This document shows positions 53,919 to 63,813 of a stretch of DNA of 64,000 nucleotides, in pieces; position 1 is the first letter of the stretch, and every line of letters starts with the position of its first letter. Below the pieces are notes generated by a model, which had not been told where the DNA came from, ran no database searches, and worked only from the letters and a program-made list of their open reading frames with translations. The stretch lies in NCBI RefSeq assembly GCF_010500965.1, contig NZ_QVMI01000004.1, forward strand, positions 241,182-305,181. The letters run 5' to 3'. Position numbers and translations under genes: made by a program. The DNA comes from Bacteroides sp. 51 (GTDB lineage: Bacteria > Bacteroidota > Bacteroidia > Bacteroidales > Bacteroidaceae).

Positions 53919-54751
53919 TTATTGTTTTTCGAATATTTCAATTTAACTTCTTTATTAATTTTTTCTCTCTCTTCATCAAAAAGCCATCCCCACTTATTTA
54001 AATAATAAATGGCCGCCTTAATATGTATCCATAATAACCGTAAACTTTTATGGGAACCTTTTTCAAAATTATGGGTAATAGTTACTTCCGGATAATACAT
54101 TGTTCTGTACTTCTGATAGATACGTCTATTTAAATCAGTATCTTCACCATACATAAAAATACCTTCATCAAAAACTCCAACTTCTTCAATGACGGAAGCT
54201 CTCAAGAACATAAAACATCCCGAAAGATATGGCACATTCATTTCCTCATTATAATTCGCAAAATGCATTTCAAAATTATAATCTATTCTTTTTTTTATGG
54301 ACTTAATAGGAATGAACATTCTAATAATCCAATCCTTTGGTGTAGGAAGTAATTTGCATAAACGCTGAATACTACCATTTGGATAAAGAATCTTAGGCAT
54401 AATATTACCAACATCAACATTCTGCTCCATATAATGAAATAGACCGATCAAAACATTTGATTCAAATTCCACATCTGGATTCAATACTAAATGATATCTC
54501 CCCATTTTTGCAGGATTATTCATTATATAGTTATGCCCCGCCCCAAATCCTCGATTAGAATTCATATAAATATACTCTACTCTGTCATCAGCTACAAATA
54601 AAAACCTCATCTCGTCAGTAGGAGAATTATCTACAATATAAAGCTTTAATTGAAGAGCAGTAGAAGCTAATACAGAATTAATTGTCCTCCGAAGAATACT
54701 CACATTATTTTTATAAGTAACTATAGAAACAGATAAGTCTAATGTTATCAT
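53915..54751 (-). CDS. family 2 glycosyltransferase (rhamnosyltransferase-like)
   Basis: 278 residues. GT2 core: [36 protein letters not shown], the [11 protein letters not shown] motif of the WbbL-like subgroup, [10 protein letters not shown] as DxD region, and [14 protein letters not shown]. Deoxysugar transfer is common in this subgroup. It overlaps gmd and the next upstream gene by four bases each. Confidence 0.9.
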   Translation of the reverse strand: MITLDLSVSIVTYKNNVSILRRTINSVLASTALQLKLYIVDNSPTDEMRFLFVADDRVEYIYMNSNRGFGAGHNYIMNNPAKMGRYHLVLNPDVEFESNVLIGLFHYMEQNVDVGNIMPKILYPNGSIQRLCKLLPTPKDWIIRMFIPIKSIKKRIDYNFEMHFANYNEEMNVPYLSGCFMFLRASVIEEVGVFDEGIFMYGEDTDLNRRIYQKYRTMYYPEVTITHNFEKGSHKSLRLLWIHIKAAIYYLNKWGWLFDEEREKINKEVKLKYSKNNK

Positions 54752-55518
54752 TTATTAGTTATAGCTTTAATTAAGTATTTAGTAAAAGAAAAGAGAAGAT
54801 AAAACGGCAAGAAAGGCATATACGGTTTATTTCTCTTGCAGAACTTATAATACATATATAATTCACCCTTACGCATATTTAAACGATTACCACTCAATCC
54901 GCCTTTAGATAATTGAGGTCTCCCTAAAAGAGTCAAATATTCATTTATATAGCATATTTTCGTATAATCTAAAATTCTCAAATACAAATCATGATCTTCT
55001 GTATAGCTCATCGTCTCATCAAAACGCTCTTGAATCACATTACTTACAACAAAGCTTGATGTATTAAAGTAATTACGAAACAAAAGATGTTTTCGAGATA
55101 ATATTTTATATTCTACATTATTGTATTGATTAAAACAATAAATATTTGCTGTATAATTATGCCCGATACACAATATTTTTGAATCATCCTCAAGTATCCT
55201 ACTTATTAGTTCTAGCTTATCAGCACGCCAAACATCATCAGAATCCAGAAAAGCTATATAATCCCCCTTTGCTTGCCTCCAACCAAAATTACGTGCTCTA
55301 GAAACTCCTTGATTTTTTTCAAAAGAATAAATTTGAACTTTTGGATTATTTCCATATAACGATTGTAACAGATCAACCGTTTCATCTGTGCTACAATCAT
55401 TTATTATAATAATTTCCAGAGGAGAATATTCTTGTGATAAACATGAGTTTACAGTACTCTCGATAGTCTTTTGGGCATTATAAGCTGGTATTACAACTGA
55501 AAATTTAATATTTTTCAT
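54748..55518 (-). CDS. family 2 glycosyltransferase
   Basis: 256 residues. GT2 core: FSVVIPAYNAQKTIESTVNSCLSQ, IIINDCSTDETVDLL, and FLDSDDVWRADKLELI with the DxD-type motif; TEDHDLYLRIL is the acceptor-side ED motif. A C-terminal hydrophobic patch (LPFYLLFSFTKYLI) may associate with the membrane. Tight operon spacing to both neighbours. Sugar specificity unknown. Confidence 0.9.
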   Translation of the reverse strand: MKNIKFSVVIPAYNAQKTIESTVNSCLSQEYSPLEIIIINDCSTDETVDLLQSLYGNNPKVQIYSFEKNQGVSRARNFGWRQAKGDYIAFLDSDDVWRADKLELISRILEDDSKILCIGHNYTANIYCFNQYNNVEYKILSRKHLLFRNYFNTSSFVVSNVIQERFDETMSYTEDHDLYLRILDYTKICYINEYLTLLGRPQLSKGGLSGNRLNMRKGELYMYYKFCKRNKPYMPFLPFYLLFSFTKYLIKAITNK

Positions 55519-55520
55519 AA

Positions 55521-56651
55521 TTATGTCCTCTTAATTAAAAAAGTGGTTCCCAACCAATAGTGCAGAAAAAGCTGAAAAAGAAAGACTAAGCTAAAATTAA
55601 AATCAACAAAAACCGACAACAACAAGTTGTGAGTAAGAACTACTGTCATAAAAAGCCACTTCGCATTGATTTTTGTTTTAAATTGAACAAATACATACAA
55701 AACAAATAATCCATATAAAAAATAAAATAACAATGCTCCACAAAATCCAAAAGCACTTAAATACTGAGGATGCATTGTTACCACATTTAAATTATCATTG
55801 ACTAAAGACGTTTCTATATCCGAAGAAGGTACTACTTTAGAACGAACAAAAGACGGAAACAGATTAGCAAAAGCGGTTAAAGGGGAAAAAGCAAAATCCG
55901 GGTATAAATATATATTATGATTCAAGTTATTCAATGGACTTGTAACATATACATAAACCCATAAAAATCCACTCGGCAAGAAAGATGGATAATTATCTGC
56001 TACACCGGCAAGAGCCGCGATGGCACCAGCACCCGAACGCATATCTCCTAATAAGCCAAACAAAAAGACGACAATAAAAAATACGGAGAAGTAGGCTAAG
56101 ATTTTTGAAATCTTTATTTTATTTATATATATATAAATAAGAATAGCCTGTATTATCATGCTCATAATCACCTGTCGCGTTAATAAAAGAATAGGCCAAC
56201 ACAAACACAGCAAAAACAAATACAGATATTTCTTCTTTTTACTCAATAAATATTTATAAAAACAAATATTAGAAATCGTAATTATCATAGCATTCAATAG
56301 ACCATGCAAACTCGGAATTCCCCATTCTGTATAATGTCCCCCAAAACCTAAGAAGGAAAAAAAAGGCAATGACCGGAATATTAATATCTCTAATACAGAA
56401 AAACAAGCCCAAAATTTGAACAATCCTTTTAAGCGTTTATCAACTTTTTCAGATAAGCAAGCAGAATGGTTAGGATTATTTTTTACTCTGAATAAAAGAA
56501 AAAATGGTAGTGAAAAACAAAGCAATGATAGGAGAATAAATATTGTAGTGGTCGAACTTAGCCTCTCTAACACTAAAACATAATGTTGACTATAGAGCCA
56601 TAAAACAACAAGCCAAACAACAACAAAGAATGATGCAGGATTCTTTATCAT
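55521..56651 (-). CDS. Wzy-like O-antigen/capsule polymerase
   Basis: 376 residues with about 10-11 hydrophobic helices and one larger outside loop (residues ~215-290). There is no conserved catalytic motif, as usual for Wzy proteins. Its position among glycosyltransferases next to a Wzx-type flippase, and its size and topology, support polymerase. The gene is strongly A+T-rich. It overlaps the upstream GT2 gene by four bases. Confidence 0.75.
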   Translation of the reverse strand: MIKNPASFFVVVWLVVLWLYSQHYVLVLERLSSTTTIFILLSLLCFSLPFFLLFRVKNNPNHSACLSEKVDKRLKGLFKFWACFSVLEILIFRSLPFFSFLGFGGHYTEWGIPSLHGLLNAMIITISNICFYKYLLSKKKKYLYLFLLCLCWPILLLTRQVIMSMIIQAILIYIYINKIKISKILAYFSVFFIVVFLFGLLGDMRSGAGAIAALAGVADNYPSFLPSGFLWVYVYVTSPLNNLNHNIYLYPDFAFSPLTAFANLFPSFVRSKVVPSSDIETSLVNDNLNVVTMHPQYLSAFGFCGALLFYFLYGLFVLYVFVQFKTKINAKWLFMTVVLTHNLLLSVFVDFNFSLVFLFQLFLHYWLGTTFLIKRT

Positions 56652-57460
56652 AAATATGACTCCATCTTACTTTTCCAACGTGCGATTCTCTCAAAATTAT
56701 TCTTAGATAAGACTTTTAACAACGCATTTTTAAAAACAAATTTTACTATCTGATAAGAGTTAAAAAAAGGAGATAAGATTTTATCAACAAGATTCCCTCT
56801 TCTATATGAAATATGAAGTTTCTCTTTACTTGTCTGAAAGACATTATAACTAACCCCGCCCAATAATACTTTAGCAACCACAACATCAACGTGCCTATAA
56901 TTACCCTGTTTTATTAACCCAAATATAATGTCATGATCAGACGTTAATGTATACCGTAGATCAAAAGCTATATGCTTTGAGCGACGAATAAAAACAGCTT
57001 GATGACAAATTGAATTTAGATTTATATTATATTTATTACATTTCTGTTTATATATAAAGTCCCTATCTGAGGAAAATAATTCCACGTCACCATAAATTAA
57101 ATCAATACCATTATAGTTGTTCGTAAATACATCTAACAGAACTCTGTTATTATAAAAAAGATCACCGCTATTCATAAAAATAATCCATTCACCCCTAGCA
57201 ACAGATAATCCTTTATTCATAGCATCAAATATGCCCAAATCAGGTTCGCTTATCCAATATGATAGTGATTCTGCGTATTTATCAATAATCCTCTGTGTAC
57301 CATCTGTGCTTTTACCATCAATTATAATATATTCAATGTTAGAATATATTTGATCTAGAACACTAAAAATAGTATTTTCAATAGTGTCAATTGCATTATA
57401 TGACACAGTTACAACTGAAATCAATGGAATCTCAGCATTATTTTGATTCTTTGTATTCAT
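56648..57460 (-). CDS. family 2 glycosyltransferase (WcaE/PglI-like)
   Basis: 270 residues. GT2 core: ISVVTVSYNAIDTIENTIFSVLDQIYSNIEYIIIDGKSTDGTQ, then SEPDLGIFDAMNKGLSVARGEWIIFMNSGDLFYN, a pattern typical of the colanic-acid-type subgroup in which N-S-G-D replaces the DxD context. It is followed by HQAVFIRRS. Sugar unknown. Confidence 0.9.
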   Translation of the reverse strand: MNTKNQNNAEIPLISVVTVSYNAIDTIENTIFSVLDQIYSNIEYIIIDGKSTDGTQRIIDKYAESLSYWISEPDLGIFDAMNKGLSVARGEWIIFMNSGDLFYNNRVLLDVFTNNYNGIDLIYGDVELFSSDRDFIYKQKCNKYNINLNSICHQAVFIRRSKHIAFDLRYTLTSDHDIIFGLIKQGNYRHVDVVVAKVLLGGVSYNVFQTSKEKLHISYRRGNLVDKILSPFFNSYQIVKFVFKNALLKVLSKNNFERIARWKSKMESYL

Positions 57461-57563
57461 AAATAAATTGCTTTACATAAAAAAGCGCTTCTAGATCTTT
57501 CCTCTACAATCATATTTATTTTAAGAAGCAAACATTCTTCTCTCATTCTTAGCCCCATATTAT

Positions 57564-58571
57564 TCATTCTTTTGCTTGCTCCCTTAAACAAATAATATTG
57601 TTAAATTTATTCTTCAAAAAACCATATTTCCAGTTCTTATACCCTACTAAAACCCCATTAATATATGATGAATAAACTTTATGTTTACAATTAAATAGCC
57701 CTCCAAAATTATAATATAGCACCCGTAAATACACAAGAAACATATTTTTCCAATGTTCTTTTTTACTGTAAACAGTCTTGCCTTCAAGAGCTTTATTATA
57801 TAAGTCCAAAATAACTGCAGATATACCGAAGCCCCTATACATCTTTAATAAATAATCAAAAGAAAGTCTTTTCGAATGTATTACATGTTCAAACCTCAAA
57901 TCATTACTAGCAACTAATTTATAATTAAGAAGCATTAATGATTTTGTTAATTCCGAATCGTCACCGGCTAACAATTTATCACCCAATCTACCAGTTAGTA
58001 CAGGGTTAAAACCTGCTGCATACAATTTATCAAGTGCTTCATGTGAAAAACAACAAGCTGCACCATATAAGAAATTATCTCTAACTAAACCTAATTCATC
58101 CAATTGCGTTCCTATAGCATAAGCAGTACAGAAATCATTAAACCATTTTGGAGGTGATTCCATTAAAAAGGTAGCTATTCCCAAACCACCGCAAGCTGCT
58201 ATTTTAGAATCAGAATTCATTATTCTAAAAATATCAGTCAAATATGTTTCACACAATATATTGTCATCGTCACAAAATAACAAATGCGAATATTTTGAAA
58301 CACTTATTCCTTTTTCTCGCGCATAGATTAGTCCAGGTCTGGATTCGCTTACTAATTGAATTTTCACTGTCGGATATGACAAGATGAATTCTCTCACAAC
58401 ATCTACAGTATTATCAGTACACGCATTATCAACAACTATAATCTCCCAGTTTAGATCTTCAAGCTTTCTTTGCTTAATAAGAGCATCAAGAGTCTTCTTA
58501 ATAATCCACCCACTATTATAACAACATATTATGACACTAATTCCTTTACTATAAATCATCCTCATAAGCAC
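57564..58571 (-). CDS. family 2 glycosyltransferase
   Basis: 335 residues; starts at 58571, 58565 or 58562 are all possible (MLMRMIYSKG). GT2 core: ISVIICCYNSGWIIKKTLDAL, IIVVDNACTDNTVDVV, LLFCDDDNILCETYL as the DxD region, and LLAGDDSELTKSLML as the ED-like motif. The subgroup resembles WcaA/GT2 enzymes with a PPKWFND insertion seen in Bacteroidetes capsule loci. A 103-base A+T-rich gap separates it from the next gene. Confidence 0.9.
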   Translation of the reverse strand: MLMRMIYSKGISVIICCYNSGWIIKKTLDALIKQRKLEDLNWEIIVVDNACTDNTVDVVREFILSYPTVKIQLVSESRPGLIYAREKGISVSKYSHLLFCDDDNILCETYLTDIFRIMNSDSKIAACGGLGIATFLMESPPKWFNDFCTAYAIGTQLDELGLVRDNFLYGAACCFSHEALDKLYAAGFNPVLTGRLGDKLLAGDDSELTKSLMLLNYKLVASNDLRFEHVIHSKRLSFDYLLKMYRGFGISAVILDLYNKALEGKTVYSKKEHWKNMFLVYLRVLYYNFGGLFNCKHKVYSSYINGVLVGYKNWKYGFLKNKFNNIICLREQAKE

Positions 58572-58612
58572 TCACTATGTATATAGTATGCATTTAGTTA
58601 TCTCCAACTTAC

Positions 58613-59587
58613 TTAAATTGTTCTTTGATTAAAATTTAAAAACTCCACGTTTTCTAAACCATTTAACCAAGTATCATAAAACCCACGATTTTTTCCATAA
58701 GAGTTATCTATAAAAGCAAATGGTTTATTTAACAGTATCGAAAGAATAGCAACATGAAGGCGCGTAGTATAAATATAATTATATCTACTTAGAAATTTGA
58801 CTCCAGTTTTTATCAGATGTTTACGCACTATATTCCTAAAATAGAAGTCTACTAACAAATCTAGATCTCGCCCCAAATGCATATTCACTGATTGTAACTT
58901 ACTATAGATAAATAAAGGCATTTGCAATTTCTCCATACTAGGCCAGTCAGAAATCACTATTCCGGGAATACTTAGGATTTGTTTCTCTATCAACGGTTGG
59001 TTCAACAATTCTTTATCATTCCTCTTAAGATATAGAATTTTATTAGTCGATTGTTTTTTATACTTAACAAGCTGATATGATGATATACAAAATGCCATAT
59101 CAGGCAATAATAATCGATTGACTTGAGTAAAATACAGTTCTAAAAGAGAATAGGAATGAGTATCCCGTGCACATATCGTCAAATTATTATGTTTTTGCAT
59201 TATCAAAGCATCTCGTTTCATTATCGATTCATTCTCATAGCAAATACTCTGAGGCAGAATGATTATAGGATTATCCGGATAAGTTTGAATGATAGATAAT
59301 CGAAATTGTTGATGCTTACGCCATAAGTCACCAAAGTTTCCCCCACCCTGCAATAGAATTACTACATCAGAAGCAATCTTTTGAAATCGGAAATTCTCTG
59401 CCGAAGTACGATATAGACACTTTATATCCATTTTTTTTAAAAAAGTTTCAGTGCCTTCCCATATTAAAACATCCCCTATATTAAAATAATAAGGTAAATC
59501 CAATAATATGCATTCTTTAGTAAGTAAAGGAGTTAACTCATGTTCTATCTTGTCAGATAGTTCTTTTATTTTTTCCTCAATTTCCAT
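58613..59587 (-). CDS. polysaccharide pyruvyltransferase family protein
   Basis: 324 residues, PF04230-type GT-B-like fold: LLDLPYYFNIGDVLIWEGTETFL (the N-x-GD motif), VILLQGGGNFGDLW with the glycine-rich loop, IILPQSICYENE, and YIYTTRLHVAILSILLNKPFAFIDNSYGKN at the C-terminus. The expected reaction is ketal-pyruvate transfer from phosphoenolpyruvate to a repeat-unit sugar, adding negative charge. The stop and start overlap with the radical SAM gene by one base. Confidence 0.9.
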   Translation of the reverse strand: MEIEEKIKELSDKIEHELTPLLTKECILLDLPYYFNIGDVLIWEGTETFLKKMDIKCLYRTSAENFRFQKIASDVVILLQGGGNFGDLWRKHQQFRLSIIQTYPDNPIIILPQSICYENESIMKRDALIMQKHNNLTICARDTHSYSLLELYFTQVNRLLLPDMAFCISSYQLVKYKKQSTNKILYLKRNDKELLNQPLIEKQILSIPGIVISDWPSMEKLQMPLFIYSKLQSVNMHLGRDLDLLVDFYFRNIVRKHLIKTGVKFLSRYNYIYTTRLHVAILSILLNKPFAFIDNSYGKNRGFYDTWLNGLENVEFLNFNQRTI

Positions 59588-60699
59588 TATTTTTTTTGAA
59601 TTATAAATCGAATAGTCTTTTTTAATCCATTTTTCAGTTTCATTTTTTTCACTAAGCTATTCATTTGCCTATTGATTTCGTTTTTTTGATCTACAGTGTA
59701 TTCCTCATTTGACTCATACAACCTCGTTCTCATAAACTCTTTCATTTGAGAATTCAACCATTCACTACCATCTTTACATATCCTATTTCTTAATTCTGCA
59801 TAATTAGGTGATTTTAGTTCAGGAATCAATCCCAATGTCAAAAATGCATGAGCATTATAACAATGGTGTTCTTGACAATTATTTCCAATAGGAAGAAAGC
59901 GTATAGGTTTAGATGGATCTTCAAAGATATTCTGATCAAAACAAGAACGATAACATTGTTTCATCATTCCAGTCGCCAATTCTAAATGCATAGACCAATC
60001 ACCAGCATAACAGAACTCCTTTCTTTGCTCTCCAAATACAGATAACTTATAATCAAAAAGCGAAGAATTAAGCTTGCTCCAAGTATTTTTATAGCTTTTC
60101 GCATCCAATTCTGTTAGAATAGGAAGCACTTTAGGATTTCGTTCATCACGAGCTACTGTAACATGACAAACAGCTCCTACATTTTCTTCTGCAAGCATTA
60201 TTAAGTCATCCATATAAGGTATCACTTCATCTGAAGGGGTTAATTCTAAAGTAAAAGAGCACCCTGCATCCCTCATTTTACGAACATTATTGAAAAATCG
60301 ATCAAATAGATTCCTTGATTTTAATTCCAGATAATGATAGGAAAACTTAAAAAACAAACGTTTTAATAACTCAGTAGGAAGTGCAGCCAATTCATCTATT
60401 CTTTTTGTAACCGTGGCGTTAGTTACAATCATTATATAGTGACCTTCTTCTAATAGTTCTTTGACATATTCCGTTAAGTTTGGTAGTAATAGAGTCTCTC
60501 CTCCTGCACAAAGATTTATTAAACACACTCCTCCCATCCTTTTATTTGCTAATGCTGCTCTTACCTGCCTAGGAGTATATTTCATTTTTGGTATTTTCTT
60601 ATCAAAAAGTCTATGATGGGTTATATAACAATATTGGCATCGCAATGTACAATTTGTAATATCTACATAACAATCTATAAATCTTTTAATCTTATCCAT
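59587..60699 (-). CDS. radical SAM protein in a capsule operon
   Basis: 370 residues. The cluster motif CTLRCQYC (residues 18-25, CxxxCxxC) is followed by LINLCAGGETLLLPNL in place of the GGEP motif and by IMIVTNATV, all in line with a radical SAM barrel. C-terminal cysteines (MKQCYRSCF and NNCQEHHCYNAH) may hold an auxiliary cluster of SPASM or twitch type. The substrate is unknown. Its place between the pyruvyltransferase and flippase genes points to modification of a sugar or lipid-linked intermediate. Confidence 0.88.
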   Translation of the reverse strand: MDKIKRFIDCYVDITNCTLRCQYCYITHHRLFDKKIPKMKYTPRQVRAALANKRMGGVCLINLCAGGETLLLPNLTEYVKELLEEGHYIMIVTNATVTKRIDELAALPTELLKRLFFKFSYHYLELKSRNLFDRFFNNVRKMRDAGCSFTLELTPSDEVIPYMDDLIMLAEENVGAVCHVTVARDERNPKVLPILTELDAKSYKNTWSKLNSSLFDYKLSVFGEQRKEFCYAGDWSMHLELATGMMKQCYRSCFDQNIFEDPSKPIRFLPIGNNCQEHHCYNAHAFLTLGLIPELKSPNYAELRNRICKDGSEWLNSQMKEFMRTRLYESNEEYTVDQKNEINRQMNSLVKKMKLKNGLKKTIRFIIQKK

Positions 60700-60706
60700 T
60701 ATTCTA

Positions 60707-63082
60707 TTATTCTAAAAATGAAAATTCATAATTATTTTCAGAAAACCATTTCACGCTTTCTTGAAATTTCAATTTATTTATTTTATTTAAAGCCCATTCA
60801 TGAGTAAAGAACACAAGGGTATCTCTATCTTGATATTGCCATAACTCCAAGGGGAAATAATCCATTTGCTCCAATCTCAAATCAGTTTTAAAGTATAGTA
60901 CACTATCCTTTTGCAAAAAATGGTCATTGAACAATTTTTCACTTTCGTTCTCAGACAAATTATAACTGATACGTCCTTTATTATCTGCTCCAAGCAAACG
61001 ATTTATTCCTTTATTTTTTAAAGAGGATATCATATCATCAGAGGCATAATAATAATGTAAGCGTAGAGTAGAGGCACAACTTTCTCTTCCTGCAAAAGTT
61101 ACAATTGCATTATTTACTTTTTCAAAAGATTTTAAAAAATCTGCACGCACAATAGAATCATTAAACTCTGGAGATATGGAATGATATCCAAATTTCAACC
61201 AAGATGAATTTTCGATGAAAAAATCCCTATATTTAATCGGTAATTCTGTTATTTTAAAATCCGGAGTTTGTTCATAAATGTAAAGAGTAAAAACCGCACC
61301 ATGTTCTTCATGCATCCTTTTTAGTTCTGCAAAAAAAGGCTGATCAAAAGCAGATTTATATTTAGACACATTCAATTTCAGGTCATATAAGCAAGCAGAC
61401 ACATCATCTATACTTACATGAACTATTTTATTTTCGGATATTGTCTTTGGGGGAATTGTACTTTTTACATAAAAAAACAAGAAAATAAAAATACAAGCAA
61501 AGATAACAAATATGACTACAGCTACTTTTTTAAAACAGCTAATCATTTTACGTTTATTGGGTACAAGATTATAAATCATGTTTTTTTCATTATGATTTAA
61601 CCCAATACACCAAATAATGATGAAAATATATAATGTGCTAACCAAAACAGTCAATAATAATCCCATAAAGCCGCCAATCGGCATAAATTTTAATGTTATC
61701 CATATTAAAATCAAAGAAAGACTTGCAACCAAAAAAGTTATTCCTACTACGCGAAACAGGAAACTTCGGAAAGATATATTCAACATACTCTTTAAGAAGA
61801 AAATGCGTAGGATTATAGAAAACAAAGTTAGTCCAATAGCTACAACCAAAGTTATATACGGAGGAAAACCTTGCTTTAGCAGTACATATGATAAAGGTAG
61901 ATTTAATAAAAGTAGACCTCCAACAATAATTTGATACCACTTAATCTTGCCAGTAGCTTGAATGGAGGCACCAATAACATAAGTATACGACTCCAATAAG
62001 GAATTAACCATTACAAGACGTGTAAATATTACGGTATATTCCGGTACATTTACAAGCCATAAAGACAAAATATAATCGGCTTTCAGTACAACTGGAGTTG
62101 CAATCAAAAGTAATAAGTAAAAAGAAAGCTTTGTTCCTCCAAATATCAATGAATGCATACGATGAAATTCTTCTGATGCATAAGATTTTATAATTTGAGG
62201 GTTCAGAGCTATTGTGAAATTCTGAGTAAAACTATTCACTGCTACATTTACTTGATAAGCAATACCACGTGCTGTATTTACAACAGGACCAAAAAAAATA
62301 TTTAAAAGTACATTTACTCCTTGATCCTTTAACATATATGCAAGACTTCCCCACAAACTCCAAGCAGAATAAGAAAACATTTCGCGCAATCTTTCTTTTC
62401 TGAAAATAGGGTAAAAAGTACAATCTCTATATTGCTTTCTAACATACAATAAATAGAAGGTAAATGACAGTGCAGTAACAATAGAAATCATCATTCCATA
62501 AAGGAGCAACTTATCACCTGCATAGATAGCCAACAAATAAGCGATCAGTAGTTTTAATAGAGTATCAGCAATCGCTATATATGCATATATACTCATTCGT
62601 TCGTATGCAATAATAAGAGCAGTCAACGGTACCTGTAAAATAGATATTACACTGCTTAGTATTACGAATTGATAGAGTATATTTGCAACAGATATTCTAT
62701 CTGCAGGTATCACGAGTTTGTTATTCACAAACCATAAACCAATCGTTTCTGCAAGGAGAACCAGGAGTAAAGCTAACAATAAATGAATTGTCAAAGCAGA
62801 ACGAAATACCTCAACTAATCCTTTCTGATTTTTTTTACCTAATTCATATGTTATAAATCTGGAAGTAGACGCAGATAATGCGCCATTCATAAAAACAAGC
62901 ATACCAACTACACCTGCAATAACGTTATAAATACCATAATCCTCAAATCCAAGTTGATTTAAGACAATTCTAGATGTATACAATGCTATTCCCATAGTTA
63001 AAAACATACGGAAATAGAGTATAATGGTATTATTAGCTATACGACGGTTATCGCCAGAAGATGTGTTTGTTTTATTTTCCAA
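60707..63082 (-). CDS. Wzx-type flippase fused to a polysaccharide-deacetylase-like domain
   Basis: 791 residues, far longer than the ~480-510 of a normal flippase. Residues ~15-500 form a MATE/Wzx-type exporter with 12-14 helices (IYNVIAGVVGMLVFMNGALSASTSRFITYELGKK). After another helix (~510-530, VAVVIFVIFACIFIFLFFYV), residues ~540-791 are soluble and deacetylase-like: IVHVSIDDVSACLY (Asp pair), LKFGYHSISPEF (His), and LVFFTHEWALN near the end. The frame is continuous. If that helix ends outside, the domain would act on the flipped glycan in the periplasm. Activity is uncertain because the classical HxxxH second motif is incomplete. Confidence 0.85.
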   Translation of the reverse strand: MENKTNTSSGDNRRIANNTIILYFRMFLTMGIALYTSRIVLNQLGFEDYGIYNVIAGVVGMLVFMNGALSASTSRFITYELGKKNQKGLVEVFRSALTIHLLLALLLVLLAETIGLWFVNNKLVIPADRISVANILYQFVILSSVISILQVPLTALIIAYERMSIYAYIAIADTLLKLLIAYLLAIYAGDKLLLYGMMISIVTALSFTFYLLYVRKQYRDCTFYPIFRKERLREMFSYSAWSLWGSLAYMLKDQGVNVLLNIFFGPVVNTARGIAYQVNVAVNSFTQNFTIALNPQIIKSYASEEFHRMHSLIFGGTKLSFYLLLLIATPVVLKADYILSLWLVNVPEYTVIFTRLVMVNSLLESYTYVIGASIQATGKIKWYQIIVGGLLLLNLPLSYVLLKQGFPPYITLVVAIGLTLFSIILRIFFLKSMLNISFRSFLFRVVGITFLVASLSLILIWITLKFMPIGGFMGLLLTVLVSTLYIFIIIWCIGLNHNEKNMIYNLVPNKRKMISCFKKVAVVIFVIFACIFIFLFFYVKSTIPPKTISENKIVHVSIDDVSACLYDLKLNVSKYKSAFDQPFFAELKRMHEEHGAVFTLYIYEQTPDFKITELPIKYRDFFIENSSWLKFGYHSISPEFNDSIVRADFLKSFEKVNNAIVTFAGRESCASTLRLHYYYASDDMISSLKNKGINRLLGADNKGRISYNLSENESEKLFNDHFLQKDSVLYFKTDLRLEQMDYFPLELWQYQDRDTLVFFTHEWALNKINKLKFQESVKWFSENNYEFSFLE

Positions 63083-63125
63083 GATCTACTAATCAAAAAA
63101 AGAGGGTATAATGAATCCACTATTG

Positions 63126-63572
63126 TTACAATCTCATTAGGTCATTATACATCCCCATCACTCTATTCTCCTCCTCCGTCAGTTCCCTTCCTCCCCAACT
63201 CAGAATAACCTCTTTCGCTTCCAGCATCAGTTCCTTATCCCGTGTTTCAGCATAGCAACACAGCAGCAACCGGCACTTCAACAACGAAAGTTCCAACTCC
63301 TGCAACACAGCATAGGCCCGGTCCAGCACAACTTGCACCTTCTCCTCCTGCCCTTCCACACTATAAATTGCAGAAGAAAATCCCATCAACAAAGCCAAAC
63401 AAATCTCTGCTTCTTCTTCGTTCGAAGAGCCTTTGACGGGATACAATTCATTCAGTAACCGTGTAACTTCTGTATTCAATTGCCTGAATTTATCGGCATA
63501 GATTGGAGAGCCATCTTCGCCGAGGTGCAGCAAGAGATGGGCGGACTGATAAAGTTCGTTCGCGATCTTCAT
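63126..63572 (-). CDS. UpxZ-like capsule transcription antitermination inhibitor
   Basis: 148 residues from ATG 63572 (MKIANELYQSAHLLLHLG). The open frame extends to 63785, but that part reads through a palindromic repeat and is rejected. LGEDGSPIYADKFRQLNTEV and EEEAEICLALLMGFSSAIY resemble the UpxZ family. In Bacteroides, UpxZ proteins block the UpxY antiterminators of other capsule loci, so only one capsule is expressed. Here the gene heads the operon, but no UpxY (NusG-like) gene lies between it and the IS66 transposase. The family call is by pattern. Confidence 0.78.
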   Translation of the reverse strand: MKIANELYQSAHLLLHLGEDGSPIYADKFRQLNTEVTRLLNELYPVKGSSNEEEAEICLALLMGFSSAIYSVEGQEEKVQVVLDRAYAVLQELELSLLKCRLLLCCYAETRDKELMLEAKEVILSWGGRELTEEENRVMGMYNDLMRL

Positions 63573-63614
63573 TAATTGAGTGTAATAAGAAAAGTTATAA
63601 ATTGAGGTTGACCT

Positions 63615-63790
63615 ACCACCTCCCCCTTCGGGGACTCCTCCTTCCTGAAGGAGGAGAATCTGTGCAGAAGCACTGTTTATGGGTAAATCATTAATTATCC
63701 ATTCAATGAAATGAATAGATAATGGAAAATTTATGTAAGCGTCCAAAACCCAGTATACCCCCTCAGGGAGGATGCCTAAAGGCACCCGCC
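63615..63790. repeat. C/G-run inverted repeat upstream of upxZ
   Basis: CTCCCCCTTCGGGGACTCC and CTCCTTCCTGAAGGAGGAG near 63615-63657 and TACCCCCTCAGGGAGGATGCC near 63757-63790 are imperfect inverted arms around an A+T-rich core. They share the style of the repeats at 37481 and 41050. The gap 63573-63813 has no supported gene and no recognisable -7 box or invertible promoter. Confidence 0.55.
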
Positions 63791-63813
63791 AAGATCTTGA
63801 AACTATGTTTTTA

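Noticed and set aside
63573-63785. N-terminal extension of the upxZ-like frame
   Set aside because: It reads through a C/G-run palindromic repeat and has no similarity to the family; the ATG at 63572 fits the family start.
63573-63813. Invertible capsule promoter
   Set aside because: No pair of recombinase-type inverted repeats flanking a TAnnTTTG box was found; the inverted arms here belong to a dispersed palindrome.
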